64,000 nt of DNA from Nocardioides marmorisolisilvae. GTDB taxonomy: Bacteria > Actinomycetota > Actinomycetes > Propionibacteriales > Nocardioidaceae. The notes beneath the pieces are model-generated. The model worked only from the letters and a program-made list of their open reading frames with translations, was not told the origin of the DNA and ran no database searches. Shown here piece by piece: positions 19,408 to 27,154 of the stretch; positions within the stretch are counted from its first letter, which is position 1, and each line of letters begins with the position of its first letter. The stretch is taken from positions 526,746 to 590,745 of the forward strand of contig NZ_RJSG01000001.1 in the NCBI RefSeq assembly GCF_003725775.1, read 5' to 3'. Both the position numbers and the translations under genes were made by a program.

Positions 19408-20031
19408 TCAGCCCTGGCAGACCATCTGGCCATATGGGCCTTCGGTGCTGCGGTGCTCCGAGACGTGACCGTCGACCAGGATCGTGCAGGTGATCGGGAA
19501 CCCGCGGGCACCGGCCTTGATGAAGACCTGCGCGTAGTCCGGGTCGCCGTACGCCGTGGTCGTCAGGCTCCACGAGGTGTTGGCGTTCTTCACGACGCCG
19601 TAGTTCTGGTGCAGGCTCGTCGGCACGATGTAGCCGATGGTGCCGATCGGGGCCTCCGAGGTCACCCGCAGGGTCAGGGTGTGCTTGGGCAGGTACTTGT
19701 AGATGCTGCCGCCCTGAAGGCCCGGCATGCTGATCGTCCCGGAGCCGAGGTTGCCCGAGGAGAAACCGTTGCCGAACTGCTTGAACGCGTTCTGCGCGGC
19801 CGCCTGGACCTGGGCCGCGGTGCTCGGGCTCGCGCTCGGCGAGGTCGTCGGCAGCTTCACCGGCGAGCGGGTCGGCAGGGTCGGCAGCGGGGCGCCGAAG
19901 TCGGCCGGCTCCTTGGAGGAGGGCTTGTCGCCGTGGCCAGCCAGCACGAACACGAGCATGAGCACGGCCAGAGCGACCACCCCGCCCAGGGCGGCAGTCA
20001 GCTTCGGTCGGGCACGCATCCAGTCGGTCAT
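19408..20031 (-). CDS. Membrane-anchored secreted protein, MmpS-like domain
   Basis: A 207-aa protein with one N-terminal transmembrane helix (about 13-31), a Pro/Ser/Thr-rich linker to about residue 70, and an external beta-sandwich. The C-terminal part (GYIVPTS, NTSWSLTTTA, FPITCTILVDGHV and a final Cys) resembles MmpS-type accessory domains, with two cysteines that could form a disulfide. No MmpL partner lies nearby. The family call is tentative; an unknown actinobacterial surface protein is the alternative. Confidence 0.6.
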   Translation of the reverse strand: MTDWMRARPKLTAALGGVVALAVLMLVFVLAGHGDKPSSKEPADFGAPLPTLPTRSPVKLPTTSPSASPSTAAQVQAAAQNAFKQFGNGFSSGNLGSGTISMPGLQGGSIYKYLPKHTLTLRVTSEAPIGTIGYIVPTSLHQNYGVVKNANTSWSLTTTAYGDPDYAQVFIKAGARGFPITCTILVDGHVSEHRSTEGPYGQMVCQG

Positions 20032-20098
20032 GGTGGGTTCAACGAGCGAGTCAACCAGGGGTTAGGGCGATTTGTCCTAAGTACTCCCGAGTCTCACA

Positions 20099-21067
20099 TC
20101 ACACCCGCCTCGAGGACAACAGGCTGGCCACGGTGGTGACCACGAGCGTCCCGACGATCACGGCCAGGGACAGCCAGATCGGGATGTCCGGCGCCCAGCC
20201 GACGTGGTGGCCGCCGTTGACGAAGGGCAGCTCGTTCTCGTGCAGCGCGTGCAGCACCAGCTTCACGCCGATGAAGGCGAGCAGGAAGGCCAGGCCGTAG
20301 GACAGGTACACCAGGCGCTGCAGCAGCCCGCCGATCAGGAAGTAGAGCTGGCGCAGGCCCATCAGCGCGAAGATGTTCGCGGTCAGCACCAGGTACGGCT
20401 CGTCGGTGAGGCCGTAGATGGCCGGGATCGAGTCGAGCGCGAAGAGCAGGTCGGTGGTGCCCAGCGCGAGGATCACGATGAACATCGGCGTGATCAGCCG
20501 CTTGCCGTTCTGCACCACGAACGCCTTGGTGCCGTGCCACTCCGAGGTCGCCGGCAGCCTGGTCTCGACCCACTTGATGAGCCGGTTCTCCTCGTACTCG
20601 TCGTCGTCGTTCGACCCCTCCTTGGCCAGCTTCACCGCGGTGTAGATCAGGAACAGGCCGAAGAGGTAGAAGACCCAGCTGAAGTTGTTGATCGCCGCGG
20701 CGCCGACCGCGATGAAGATGCCGCGCATCACCAGGGCCAGCACGATGCCGATCAGCAGGGCGGTCTGCTGGTAGGCCCTCGGTACGCCGAACTTGGCCAT
20801 GATGATCAGGAAGATGAAGAGGTTGTCGACCGAGAGCGAGTACTCGGTCAGCCAGCCCGCGTAGAACTGGGTCCCGTACTCGTGCCCGGCGATGATCCAG
20901 ACTCCCGCGCCGAAGAGCACCGCGAGGCCGATGAAGCCGACGAGCGACCAGGTGACCTCGCGCCGGCTCGGTTCCTTCGCACGCCGGCCGATCACCACGA
21001 CGTCGAAGATGAGCAGGGCACTGGTCAGGCCGATGGTCAGCCACCAGACGAGCGGGGTCACGTGCAT
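20099..21067 (-). CDS. TerC family membrane protein, probable manganese exporter
   Basis: A 322-aa integral membrane protein with 8-9 helices. The acidic metal-site motifs of TerC/Alx proteins are present: SLSVDNLFIFLIIM in the third helix region and FALDSIPAIYGLTDEPY later, plus FALMGLRQLYFLIGGLL. TerC proteins export Mn2+ or load metal into secreted enzymes. The gene has GGAGG before its ATG, and that site lies within the last hairpin of an upstream manganese-type riboswitch, which strongly supports Mn2+-dependent control. Confidence 0.92.
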   Translation of the reverse strand: MHVTPLVWWLTIGLTSALLIFDVVVIGRRAKEPSRREVTWSLVGFIGLAVLFGAGVWIIAGHEYGTQFYAGWLTEYSLSVDNLFIFLIIMAKFGVPRAYQQTALLIGIVLALVMRGIFIAVGAAAINNFSWVFYLFGLFLIYTAVKLAKEGSNDDDEYEENRLIKWVETRLPATSEWHGTKAFVVQNGKRLITPMFIVILALGTTDLLFALDSIPAIYGLTDEPYLVLTANIFALMGLRQLYFLIGGLLQRLVYLSYGLAFLLAFIGVKLVLHALHENELPFVNGGHHVGWAPDIPIWLSLAVIVGTLVVTTVASLLSSRRV

Positions 21068-21215
21068 GGTTCCTCCGGACGACGAGACGGGACAGCGTCC
21101 GGAGGTCTCTTCCGCCCGGTCGGCTGCTGCCTGCTCGGACCGACGGGCCCGGGTTCACACCCGTGGGCGCTCACCGTGATGACGGGTCCGTCGCGAAGGA
21201 ATACTCCCCTCCAAC
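21068..21215 (-). promoter_or_regulatory. yybP-ykoY manganese riboswitch before terC
   Basis: Read on the minus strand, the leader has the conserved GGGGAGTA box (21209-21202), then stems built from GACGGACCCGTC and GCCCACGGGTGTGAACCCGGGC, closing near 21125. This matches the yybP-ykoY aptamer that precedes many TerC genes. The expression platform is visible: CCTCCGGACG (21105-21096) pairs perfectly over 10 bp with CGTCCGGAGG (21081-21072), hiding the GGAGG ribosome binding site four bases before the ATG. Translation control by Mn2+ is inferred. Confidence 0.85.
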
Positions 21216-21284
21216 ACCGCCATCCTCCCATCGGGACCCCGGCGCTGTCACACCGGCCCTCCGGGTGAGCGTCGGTAGGATCGG

Positions 21285-21348
21285 ACGCAGGTGAGCCGGG
21301 AAGTCTGGTCGGCATCGATCCGCCCACCCCCGAGACCAGAGGCCGACG
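21285..21348 (+). promoter_or_regulatory. Structured nhaA leader, candidate riboswitch
   Basis: A TAGGAT box at 21276-21281 would start a leader of about 60 bases. Two alternative stems compete for the same bases: TCTGGTC (21304-21310) with GACCAGA (21334-21340), and GTCGGC (21308-21313) with GCCGAC (21342-21347, ending one base before the TTG start). Both touch the AGAGG ribosome binding site, as in an on/off switch. Sodium or pH would be a natural signal, but I cannot assign it to a named motif. Confidence 0.45.
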
Positions 21349-22560
21349 TTGAGCGCAGAGTCCAGCAGGTCCGACGACGGGCCGAGCACCTGGCCGCACG
21401 AGCACGACGAGTCCGAGCGCCGGTTCGTCGGTGACCTGCTGCGCTCGGAGACGGTCGGCGGGGTGATCGCCCTGCTCGCCGCGGCCGCGGCCGTGCTGTG
21501 GATCAACCTGGACGCGCACTCCTACACGTCGTTCCGGCACACCGACCTCGGCCCGCTCGATCTCGAGCACTGGGCTGCCGACGGCGCGCTGACGGTCTTC
21601 TTCTTCGTGGCCGGGCTCGAGCTCAAGCGCGAGTTCCTGCTCGGCTCCCTGCGCCGCCCGGCCGATGCCGCCGTGCCGGTCGTCGCGGCGGTCTGCGGCG
21701 TCGCGGTGCCGGCCGGCGTCTACCTGCTCGTCAACGGCCTGAGCTCGAAAGCATCGGCGGACCTGGGCGGCTGGGCGATCCCCGCGGCGACCGACATCGC
21801 CTTCGCCCTGGCGGTCCTGGCCGTGGTCGGATCGGCACTGCCGTCCTCGCTGCGGGCGTTCCTGCTGACCCTCGCGGTGGTCGACGACCTGGTCGTCATC
21901 GTGATCATCGCCCTCGTCTACACCGACTCCCTCGACCTGGCCGCGCTGACCGGCGCGGTGGCGGTGCTCGCGGCGTACTGGCTGTGCCAGCGGCAGCGGT
22001 TCACCAGCCCGGTGATCTACCTGCCGCTCGCCGTCGGCGCGTGGTGGCTGGTCCACGAGAGCGGCGTGCACGCGACCATCGCCGGCGTCGTCCTCGGCCT
22101 GCTCACCCGGACCCTGCCCGACGACGGCGAGGAGCACCCGCCTGCCGCGCGCCTGGAGCACCGGATCGCGCCGATCAGCTCAGCCCTCGCCGTGCCCTTC
22201 TTCGCGCTGATGAGTGCCGGGGTGGAGATCCACGGCGCCGGCGAGCTCGCCCGCCAGCCGGTCGTGATCGGGATCGTCGCCGGGCTCGTGCTCGGCAAGC
22301 CGGTCGGGATCCTGCTGGGCTCCTGGGCGGTCACCCGGTTCACCCGCGCCGAGCTCGACGCTGCCCTGTCGTGGCGCGACCTGGTCGGCTTGGCGGTGCT
22401 CGGCGGCGTCGGGTTCACGGTCTCGCTGCTGGTCAGCGACCTGTCGTTCGCCGGGACCCTCGCAGAGGAGGCCAAGACCGGCGTGCTGGTGGGCTCGGTG
22501 CTCACGGCGCTCCTCGGGGCAGCGCTGCTCGGACGCCGCAACCGGCACCACCGCGACTGA
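21349..22560 (+). CDS. nhaA: Na+/H+ antiporter NhaA
   Basis: A 403-aa inner-membrane antiporter that exports Na+ in exchange for protons, important for sodium and pH homeostasis. The paired aspartates of the ion site lie in LAVVDDLVVIVIIAL, with PAATDIAFALAVLA just before. FFFVAGLELKREFLLGSL and GVGFTVSLLVSDL are also typical. The start is TTG 21349, seven bases after AGAGG. It is divergent from terC; each gene has its own structured leader. Confidence 0.95.
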   Translation: MSAESSRSDDGPSTWPHEHDESERRFVGDLLRSETVGGVIALLAAAAAVLWINLDAHSYTSFRHTDLGPLDLEHWAADGALTVFFFVAGLELKREFLLGSLRRPADAAVPVVAAVCGVAVPAGVYLLVNGLSSKASADLGGWAIPAATDIAFALAVLAVVGSALPSSLRAFLLTLAVVDDLVVIVIIALVYTDSLDLAALTGAVAVLAAYWLCQRQRFTSPVIYLPLAVGAWWLVHESGVHATIAGVVLGLLTRTLPDDGEEHPPAARLEHRIAPISSALAVPFFALMSAGVEIHGAGELARQPVVIGIVAGLVLGKPVGILLGSWAVTRFTRAELDAALSWRDLVGLAVLGGVGFTVSLLVSDLSFAGTLAEEAKTGVLVGSVLTALLGAALLGRRNRHHRD

Positions 22561-22637
22561 ACCCTCCGGCGACCGATTCGCCTCCGGCGGTTATGGATAT
22601 GGTGCACACCGAGACTCACGCACGAGAGGCAAGGCGC

Positions 22638-23030
22638 ATGGCATACCAGGAGCCCGTCGAGGAAGAGCCGACCATCGGCAAGCTGGTCGTCGATGCCTTC
22701 GACGACGTCGGCACCCTGCTGCGCCACATGATCGAGCTGGCCAAGTCGGAGATGAAGGTCAGCGTCCGTGCCGGTGGCATGGCGATCGGCCTGTTCGGCG
22801 CGGCCGTGTTCCTACTGCTGATGTCGCTGGTGCTGGTGTCGTTCTCGGCCGCCTACTTCATCGTCATGGCGGGCCTCGACCCCGCGTGGGCGTTCCTGAT
22901 CGTCTTCGGTGCCTACGTGGTGCTGGCGCTGGTCTGCGCGTTCGTCGGCTACCTCAAGATCCGCAAGGTCAAGGCCCCTCAGCGCACGATGGCCCAGGCC
23001 TCGGAGCTCCCGAAGGCGCTCAGCCACTGA
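22638..23030 (+). CDS. Holin-X family membrane protein (Act_hol_X type)
   Basis: A 130-aa protein with an acidic N-terminus, an amphipathic segment (LLRHMIELAKSEMKVSV) and two transmembrane helices (about 50-80 and 88-112), then a basic tail. It belongs to the putative actinobacterial holin-X superfamily, which sits before marP in mycobacteria too (Rv3669 position). No phage genes are near, so a role in the envelope rather than lysis is likely. ATG 22638 follows GAGGCAAGG with good spacing. Confidence 0.82.
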   Translation: MAYQEPVEEEPTIGKLVVDAFDDVGTLLRHMIELAKSEMKVSVRAGGMAIGLFGAAVFLLLMSLVLVSFSAAYFIVMAGLDPAWAFLIVFGAYVVLALVCAFVGYLKIRKVKAPQRTMAQASELPKALSH

Positions 23031-23033
23031 TCT

Positions 23034-23140
23034 CTGAGCGCACGTCACCGGGTTTCGACACGCTCGGTCCCGGCTTCGTTCCTCAGCCGGGCTCGCTGCT
23101 CAACCACCGACGATCAAGTCCGCTGACGCGTCCTTGATCA
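23034..23140. repeat. Dispersed 107-bp hairpin repeat, copy B
   Basis: Same length and boundaries as 5084-5190. The differences are concentrated in the central hairpin (23069-23075 with 23085-23091, seven perfect pairs), where two pairs change on both sides relative to copy A, so pairing is kept. The right edge, TGATCAAG read on the minus strand, supplies the stop codon of marP, just as copy A does for fba. It lies between convergent genes. Confidence 0.85.
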
Positions 23141-24307
23141 GGCGCACTTCCCGCTCGACACCTGCGTCGAGGCGGAGATGCCGCGGGCCGCTGCGCCCGA
23201 GACCTGGGCCGCGGTGAGCGCGTAACCGGTGTCCTTGTCGCTCACCGACGCCGCGAAGATGACACCGAGGACCTTGCCGTCCATCGACACCAGCGGGCCG
23301 CCGGAGTTGCCCGGGCGGACCAGGGCCCGCAGCGAGAACACGTCCCGGGTCACGGTGCCACGGCCGTAGATGTCGGGCGAGCGCAGCCGCTGCTGCGCGC
23401 GGATCCGGGCCGGCTGCGCGTCGAACGGTCCGTCGTTCGGGTACCCGAGCACGACGGACGCCTGCCGGGCCTTGCCGGTGTCGTCGAAGTGGATCACCGG
23501 TCCGTCGATGTCGACCGAGAGCACCGCGATGTCGGTCTTGGAGTTGTAGTAGACGACCGTGGCCGGCAGGTTCCGGGTGCCGACCCGGACCTTCGGGTCC
23601 CGGACGCCGGCCACGACGTGGGCGTTGGTCATCAGCCGGTGCGGCGAGTACAGGAACCCGCTGCCCTCGATGCCGTCTCCGCAGCTGTTGTTGCCGCGGA
23701 CCTTGAACACGCTGAGCTCGGCGTGCTCGACCTCGGGGTCGTGCACCACGTTGCCCGGGGCCGGCGCGACGCCGATGATCCGCTCGGGCGCGAACGGCTC
23801 GAGGTAGCGCGGGAAGAAGCTGGACCCGACCACCCGGTCGAAGCCGCGCAGCAGGCCCTGGGCCTGGCTCGGCATCACGTCGTTGACCCGGGTCAGCACC
23901 TTCGAGTCCCGCACCAGGGGGCCGATGCCCGGGATCCGCGAACCGCTGACGGCCACACCGAGCATCCAGGTCACGGTGAGCACCGCGACCACCGAGAGCA
24001 CCGAACCGCCGACGGCGTCGAGCGCGCGCACGGGTTGCCAGGTGATCTTGGCGCGCACCCGGCTGCCGGCGAACTGCAGGAACGCCTGGCCGAACGAGGC
24101 GCAGACCAGCACCACGAACAGCGCCGCGAGCGAGATCCCGACCGAGGGCGAGGCGTTGCCGAGCAGGTGCGGCGCGAGCCAGATGCCGACCAGACCGCCG
24201 AGCACCAGGCCCACCGTCGCGAAGGCGCCGGTGATGAAGCCCTGCCAGTAGCCGGAGAGCGCGTAGGCGAAGGTCACCAGCACCAGGCACCAGTCGAGGA
24301 GGTTCAT
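23138..24307 (-). CDS. marP: MarP-type membrane serine protease with CvpA domain
   Basis: A 389-aa protein with four N-terminal transmembrane helices (CvpA/colicin V production-like, residues 1-125) and an extracytoplasmic trypsin-like protease. The triad is visible: His230 in TNAHVVAG, Asp259 in SKTDIAVLSV and Ser335 in RPGNSGGPL. Cys209 (NNSCGDG) and Cys388 at the very end (SGKCA) match the regulatory disulfide described for mycobacterial MarP, which protects against acid and oxidative stress. It heads a same-strand run (marP, Nudix, Trx, nth in reverse order of transcription). Confidence 0.92.
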   Translation of the reverse strand: MNLLDWCLVLVTFAYALSGYWQGFITGAFATVGLVLGGLVGIWLAPHLLGNASPSVGISLAALFVVLVCASFGQAFLQFAGSRVRAKITWQPVRALDAVGGSVLSVVAVLTVTWMLGVAVSGSRIPGIGPLVRDSKVLTRVNDVMPSQAQGLLRGFDRVVGSSFFPRYLEPFAPERIIGVAPAPGNVVHDPEVEHAELSVFKVRGNNSCGDGIEGSGFLYSPHRLMTNAHVVAGVRDPKVRVGTRNLPATVVYYNSKTDIAVLSVDIDGPVIHFDDTGKARQASVVLGYPNDGPFDAQPARIRAQQRLRSPDIYGRGTVTRDVFSLRALVRPGNSGGPLVSMDGKVLGVIFAASVSDKDTGYALTAAQVSGAAARGISASTQVSSGKCA

Positions 24308-24335
24308 GGTTCCTTTCGGAGGCCGGCTCGGAGGG

Positions 24336-25010
24336 TCAGTGGGTCTCATCCTGACGTACGCCGAGCATGTAGCCCGGCAACTCGCGGGTCACCGAGTCGT
24401 CCCACGGCCGGGTCAGCCCCACGTAGTCGAAGAGCTTGGTGATCAGTCCGGCCGTGAACCCCCAGAGCAGGACCTCGCGGTCGCCGTCGCTCATCAGGAA
24501 GCCGGGACTGCTGTAGCCGTTGGGGTGTCGCACCGTGACCCGGTTCGCCGGGTCGAGCAGCTCGGCGATCGGCGTCCGGTAGACGGCGTGCACCTCGGCC
24601 GGGTCGACGACACCGACCGGTCCGTTCTCCCGCCACCAGCCGAGCACCGGGGTGACCGCGAAGTTGCTCGGCGGCAGCCACAGCTCGGGCAACGTGGCCA
24701 GCACGTCGACCCACGCCGGGTCGAGACCGACCTCCTCCTGCGCCTCGCGCAGCGCGGCCGCGATCGGGGACGCGTCCGTCGGGTCCACCGACCCCCCGGG
24801 GAAGGAGACCTGGCCCGGGTGGGAGCGCATGTCGTGCGCGCGTTCGGTGAGCAGCAGGTCCGGCCCGTGCTCGCCCTCGCCGAACAGCATCAGCACCGCG
24901 CCCGGTCGGGCACCGGCGTCCTCGGGTGGCAGGAACTTGGTGATGTCCTCGCCGGTGATGGAGCGAGCCCCGTCGCGGATCGGCAGCATCCAGTCGGGCA
25001 GGTCGGTCAC
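24336..25010 (-). CDS. Nudix hydrolase, CoA pyrophosphatase-like
   Basis: A 224-aa Nudix enzyme. The Nudix box reads GGSVDPTDASPIAAALREAQEEVGL over about residues 70-95, and the flanking LTERAHDMRSHPGQVSFPGG is the UPF0035 signature of CoA/acyl-CoA pyrophosphatases (NudL type). The start is GTG 25010, overlapping the thioredoxin stop codon by four bases (GTGA), so the two are translationally coupled. marP begins 28 bases further on. Confidence 0.9.
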   Translation of the reverse strand: MTDLPDWMLPIRDGARSITGEDITKFLPPEDAGARPGAVLMLFGEGEHGPDLLLTERAHDMRSHPGQVSFPGGSVDPTDASPIAAALREAQEEVGLDPAWVDVLATLPELWLPPSNFAVTPVLGWWRENGPVGVVDPAEVHAVYRTPIAELLDPANRVTVRHPNGYSSPGFLMSDGDREVLLWGFTAGLITKLFDYVGLTRPWDDSVTRELPGYMLGVRQDETH

Positions 25011-25513
25011 GGGCGGCTCACCCCCAGGTGCTTCTCCACCAGCGCCTCGAGCTGGCCGGCGGACTTGATCTCGACGTACTCCTGGTAGGCGATCCTGCCG
25101 TCCGCGTCGACCAGGACGATCTTCGGCAGGCCGATCGCGTGCAGCTCTCCGTCGGGGTCGGAGACCAGCGGGTAGGCGACCCGGGACCGGGTGGCCAACG
25201 CCTTCGCCCGGGCGTCGCTGGTCTCCTGGAAGTCGACGCCGAGGACGGCGACCTTGCCGGAGTAGGTGCGCGCGAACGCGGCGTACAGGGGCAGCTCGCG
25301 CTTGCACGGACCGCACCAGGACGCCCAGAGGTTCACCACTGCCGGGCCCTTGAACGAGCCGAGGTCCACGTCGGGCTGGCCGTCGAACCCGCGCAGCGTG
25401 ATCGTCGGGAGCCGGGAGCTCTGGTCGGCGCCGGGCTTGTTCAGGTCCTTGCCGCACCCGGACAGCGTGGACGTCAGCAACAGCGCGACGAGCAGCACCG
25501 CGACTCGCCTCAC
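25007..25513 (-). CDS. Secreted thioredoxin-like lipoprotein (TlpA/ResA type)
   Basis: A 168-aa membrane-tethered thiol-disulfide oxidoreductase. A short signal peptide ends in the lipobox LSGC (Cys at about 19). The redox site is [17 protein letters not shown], and [14 protein letters not shown] contains the cis-proline region. It starts at GTG 25513 overlapping the nth stop by GTGA. This is the Rv3673c position. It probably keeps secreted or membrane thiols reduced, possibly including the neighbouring MarP disulfide, though that link is my inference. Confidence 0.9.
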   Translation of the reverse strand: MRRVAVLLVALLLTSTLSGCGKDLNKPGADQSSRLPTITLRGFDGQPDVDLGSFKGPAVVNLWASWCGPCKRELPLYAAFARTYSGKVAVLGVDFQETSDARAKALATRSRVAYPLVSDPDGELHAIGLPKIVLVDADGRIAYQEYVEIKSAGQLEALVEKHLGVSRP

Positions 25514-26244
25514 GCGGGCCCCTGGGTCTTGACGAGCTTGGCCGCCTCGGCGGCATCGGTCGGGCCCTCCCCGAAGGACGGGCACCACTTCGCGACCGTG
25601 CAGGCGCCGCAGGCCGGCTTCTTGGCGTGGCAGACACGACGGCCGTGCCAGATCACGTGGTGGGAGAGCATCGTCCAGTCCCGCTTCGGGAAGATCTCCG
25701 CGATCGCGTACTCGGCCTTCACCGGGTCGGTCTCCTCGGTCCAGCCGAAGCGGCGGATGAGGCGCCCGAAGTGGGTGTCGACGGTGATGCCGGGGATGTC
25801 GAAGGCGTTGCCGAGCACGACGTTCGCGGTCTTGCGTCCTACTCCCGGCAGGGTCACCAGGTCGTCCAGCCGCGGCGGCACCTGGCCGTCGAAACGCTCG
25901 ACCAGCGCCGCGGACAGCTTGAGGAGCGACTCAGTCTTGGCCCGGAAGAAACCGAGGGGGCCGACGATCCGCTCGAGGTCCTCGCGCGGCGCGGCCGCCA
26001 TCGCCCGCGCGTCCGGGTACGCCGCGAACAGGGTGGGCCGGACCGCGTTCACGCGACGGTCGGTGGTCTGCGCGCTGAGCACCGTCACCACGAGCAGCTC
26101 GAAGGGGTTCTCGAAGTCCAGCTCGCACTTCGCGTCGGGGTAGGTCTCCCCGAGGACGCGGTCGATCTTGCGGGCACGGCGCACCAGCGCGGTGTCCGGC
26201 TTGGCAGGCCCCGACGACGGGGAGACGGTCGCGGTTCGGGGCAC
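25510..26244 (-). CDS. nth: Endonuclease III
   Basis: A 244-aa bifunctional DNA glycosylase/AP lyase that removes oxidised pyrimidines. The helix-hairpin-helix [16 protein letters not shown] and the catalytic aspartate in [11 protein letters not shown] are present. Four cysteines in [17 protein letters not shown] have the C-X6-C-X2-C-X5-C spacing of the 4Fe-4S cluster. An N-terminal extension of about 20 residues precedes the fold. It is the first gene of a tightly overlapping run with thioredoxin and Nudix. Confidence 0.96.
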   Translation of the reverse strand: MPRTATVSPSSGPAKPDTALVRRARKIDRVLGETYPDAKCELDFENPFELLVVTVLSAQTTDRRVNAVRPTLFAAYPDARAMAAAPREDLERIVGPLGFFRAKTESLLKLSAALVERFDGQVPPRLDDLVTLPGVGRKTANVVLGNAFDIPGITVDTHFGRLIRRFGWTEETDPVKAEYAIAEIFPKRDWTMLSHHVIWHGRRVCHAKKPACGACTVAKWCPSFGEGPTDAAEAAKLVKTQGPA

Positions 26245-26414
26245 GCGAACAGCCTACGCAGCGGTGCCGACAACGCTCGGCCGAGGTCCCCGTGCGGCCG
26301 GTGAGCGTCCGCGCGGTGCGTGTCCCGTGACGAGACACGTGGTCATGGGACAGACTGTGACCTGCAACACTGGGGGGTGGCCCGAAAGGCGCCCTCGATT
26401 CGGAAGGAATGTCC

Positions 26415-27092
26415 GTGGAAAACGACGTGCTCCGTCAAGCACCGCTCTTCAGCGCACTCGACGACGACGCCGCACTGGCTCTCCGCTCGTCCATGGCTGA
26501 GGCCCGCCTCCGGCGGGGCGAGGTGCTGTTCCACGAGGGGGACTCGGGAGACAAGCTGTACCTGGTCACCGACGGCAAGGTGAAGCTCGGGCGGACCTCG
26601 GCCGACGGTCGCGAGAACCTGCTGGCCATCCTCGGCCCCGGCCAGATGTTCGGCGAGCTCTCCCTCTTCGACCCGGGCCCGCGCTCGGCGACCGTCACCG
26701 CGGTGACCGAGACGAGCCTGCTCACCCTCTCGCACGACGACCTGATCCGCTGGCTCGAGGGCCGGCCGACGGTCGCCCTCGGCATGCTGTCCCAGATCGC
26801 CGGCCGGCTGCGCAAGGCCAACGACGTGAACGCCGACCTGGTGTTCTCCGACGTCCCCGGCCGCGTCGCCAAGGCGCTGCTGGACCTTGCGGACCGGTTC
26901 GGCCGGACCGCCGACGACGGCGTGCACGTGCACCACGACCTGACCCAGGAGGAGCTGGCCCAGCTGGTCGGCGCCTCGCGCGAGACCGTGAACAAGGCGC
27001 TGGCCGACTTCGCGTCCCGCGGCTGGCTGCGGCTCGAGCCGCGGTCCGTGGTGATCATGGACGTGGAGCGGATGAAGCGCCGCGCCCGTTAG
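26415..27092 (+). CDS. crp: Crp/Fnr family cAMP receptor-type regulator
   Basis: A 225-aa regulator: an N-terminal cyclic-nucleotide-binding barrel (FHEGDSGDKLYLVTDGKVKL, GQMFGELSLFDPGPRSATVTA, with the Glu/Arg phosphate cassette), a long dimer helix, and a C-terminal winged helix LTQEELAQLVGASRETVNKAL. I prefer GTG 26415 because AAGGA lies six bases upstream; the ATG at 26409 touches that site directly. It occupies the Rv3676 position. A strong terminator follows the gene. Confidence 0.93.
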   Translation: MENDVLRQAPLFSALDDDAALALRSSMAEARLRRGEVLFHEGDSGDKLYLVTDGKVKLGRTSADGRENLLAILGPGQMFGELSLFDPGPRSATVTAVTETSLLTLSHDDLIRWLEGRPTVALGMLSQIAGRLRKANDVNADLVFSDVPGRVAKALLDLADRFGRTADDGVHVHHDLTQEELAQLVGASRETVNKALADFASRGWLRLEPRSVVIMDVERMKRRAR

Positions 27093-27106
27093 CCGAGCAA
27101 CGACAA

Positions 27107-27141
27107 CGAGGGGCCCCTGACCGTCGGTCAGGGGCCCCTCG
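27107..27141. terminator. Two-way hairpin terminator after crp
   Basis: CGAGGGGCCCCTGACC (27107-27122) pairs perfectly over 16 bp with GGTCAGGGGCCCCTCG (27126-27141) around a three-base loop. It lies between the convergent ends of crp and the beta-helix gene. There is no clear U-tract, which is common in high-GC actinobacteria. Confidence 0.85.
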
Positions 27142-27154
27142 TCGTTCCTGCCCC

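Noticed and set aside
22638-23030. Holin-like gene as evidence of a prophage
   Set aside because: No integrase, lysin, portal or tail genes are near; this family is a chromosomal neighbour of marP across actinobacteria.
26270-26408. Crp self-regulation site upstream of crp (GTGAC...GTCAT and TGTCCC...GGGACA)
   Set aside because: The half-sites are poorly spaced and do not fit the TGTGA-N6-TCACA consensus well enough to call.
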